Shown: positions 13,631 to 13,907 of the stretch, one piece after another
How positions within the stretch are numbered: the stretch's first letter is position 1
Layout of the letters: every line of letters starts with the position of its first letter
From: 2-01-FULL-40-42 sp964349415
Lineage (GTDB): Bacteria > Patescibacteriota > Microgenomatia > UBA1406 > GWC2-37-13
Assembly (NCBI GenBank): GCA_964349415.1
Contig: CAYGGJ010000020.1
Coordinates: forward strand, 1 to 13,907
Reading direction: 5' to 3'
Length of the DNA stretch: 13,907 nt
Notes under the pieces: generated by a model
What the model saw: only the letters and a program-made list of their open reading frames with translations
The model's database searches: none
Told to the model about the DNA's origin: nothing
Program-made: the position numbers and the translations under genes

Positions 13631-13907
13631 TCACCTAACCTTTGCCTTGAATTTAGATTCTAAAGCAGCAAGTATAGTTTTCTTTTCCTTATCAACAATT
13701 TCTTTTGTCAGATTTTTCTCGGATGACTCGAATTGTAAATGTAAGAACACGGTTTTTAAGTCATTTGTTGTGGTTGGTTCCTCACCAAGCTCTACCTTTG
13801 AGACCAACGAGGAAGTATTTGATACGTCCTGAATGATTTCACCTACTTTTGCATCAGGAGGAACAAAAAATGAGATGTCCTGAAAAATAACATGGGGTGG
13901 ATTTGTT
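13631..13907 (-). CDS. pheT: Phenylalanyl-tRNA synthetase beta subunit, C-terminal end (partial)
   Basis: The minus-strand frame enters from the right edge and ends with TGA at 13631-13633, showing the last 91 residues. They fit the C-terminal FDX-ACB (ferredoxin-fold anticodon-binding) domain of PheT. VIFQDISFFVPPDAKVGEII matches the family's 'RDIA-V-x-P' opening. It is followed by VSKVELGEEP, LKTVFLHLQFESSEKNLTKE and a closing helix ending AALESKFKAKVR, as in canonical PheT ('R-L-T-D-E-E-V ... L-E-x-K-x-G-A-x-L-R'). The domain binds tRNA-Phe in the alpha2-beta2 enzyme. No in-frame start is seen because the gene extends beyond the window; pheS would be expected further upstream. It shares a transcript with the glycosylase gene. 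The identity rests on one domain, but the match is good across its length. Confidence 0.85.
   Translation of the reverse strand, partial: TNPPHVIFQDISFFVPPDAKVGEIIQDVSNTSSLVSKVELGEEPTTTNDLKTVFLHLQFESSEKNLTKEIVDKEKKTILAALESKFKAKVR

Noticed and set aside
13647..13832. 61-codon plus-strand frame near the right edge
   Set aside because: It lies antisense to the pheT C-terminal domain, which matches a known fold along its length.
1..13907. Alternative genetic code (UGA read as glycine)
   Set aside because: TGA ends pilT, delta', PilW-like, UDG and pheT at the expected protein ends, and the long genes contain no internal TGA.
1..13907. CRISPR arrays, tRNA or rRNA genes, transposases, attachment sites
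   Set aside because: No direct repeat-spacer pattern, cloverleaf-like sequence, transposase motif or terminal inverted repeat was seen on either strand; coding regions fill nearly everything.

Overview
The window is a densely packed bacterial segment of moderate-to-low GC that carries a type IV pilus (T4P) locus followed by genome-maintenance and cell-wall genes. The gene set and style suggest an ultra-small Candidate Phyla Radiation (Patescibacteria) bacterium, possibly of the Microgenomates type: a compact T4P cluster, pilins with a P-x-DP motif, a short clamp-loader delta' subunit beside pilus genes, almost no intergenic DNA and few Shine-Dalgarno (SD) sites. This placement is an inference from style; no marker such as 16S rRNA is present. 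TGA is used as an ordinary stop (pilT, delta', PilW-like, UDG and pheT all end in TGA), so the UGA-glycine code of SR1/Gracilibacteria is not in use.

Layout. (1) Positions 1-4311, minus strand: delta' (holB-like), three cysteine-rich pilins, a GspH/FimT-like pseudopilin, a PilV-like and a PilW-like minor pilin, then pilM, which is cut by the left edge. (2) Positions 4354-8331, plus strand: pilB (extension ATPase), pilT (retraction ATPase) and pilC (inner-membrane platform), divergent from delta' across 42 bp. (3) Positions 8336-10521, minus strand: recG and, upstream of it, an unannotated-looking 36-residue membrane peptide. (4) Positions 10554-13076, plus strand: a class A penicillin-binding protein with a C-terminal Ig-like domain. 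(5) Positions 13078-13907, minus strand: a family-4-like uracil-DNA glycosylase, preceded by the 3' end of pheT, which is cut by the right edge.

How it works together. PilM, PilC and the two ATPases form the cytoplasmic and inner-membrane motor. The six pilin-like proteins supply the fibre and its priming tip. Having both PilB and PilT implies a retractable pilus, which in such reduced bacteria is usually linked to attachment or DNA uptake. RecG and the glycosylase serve DNA maintenance, and the PBP builds peptidoglycan.

The most striking pattern is regulatory. At pilM, pilB, the PBP gene and the 36-aa ORF, a -10 box ends only 5-6 nt before the start codon; at recG and the first pilin it ends 8 nt before. 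Transcription should therefore begin at or next to the start codon, giving leaderless mRNAs. Other notable points are a glycosylase that has lost two of the four expected Fe-S cysteines, and pilins with Ala instead of Gly at the prepilin cleavage site.
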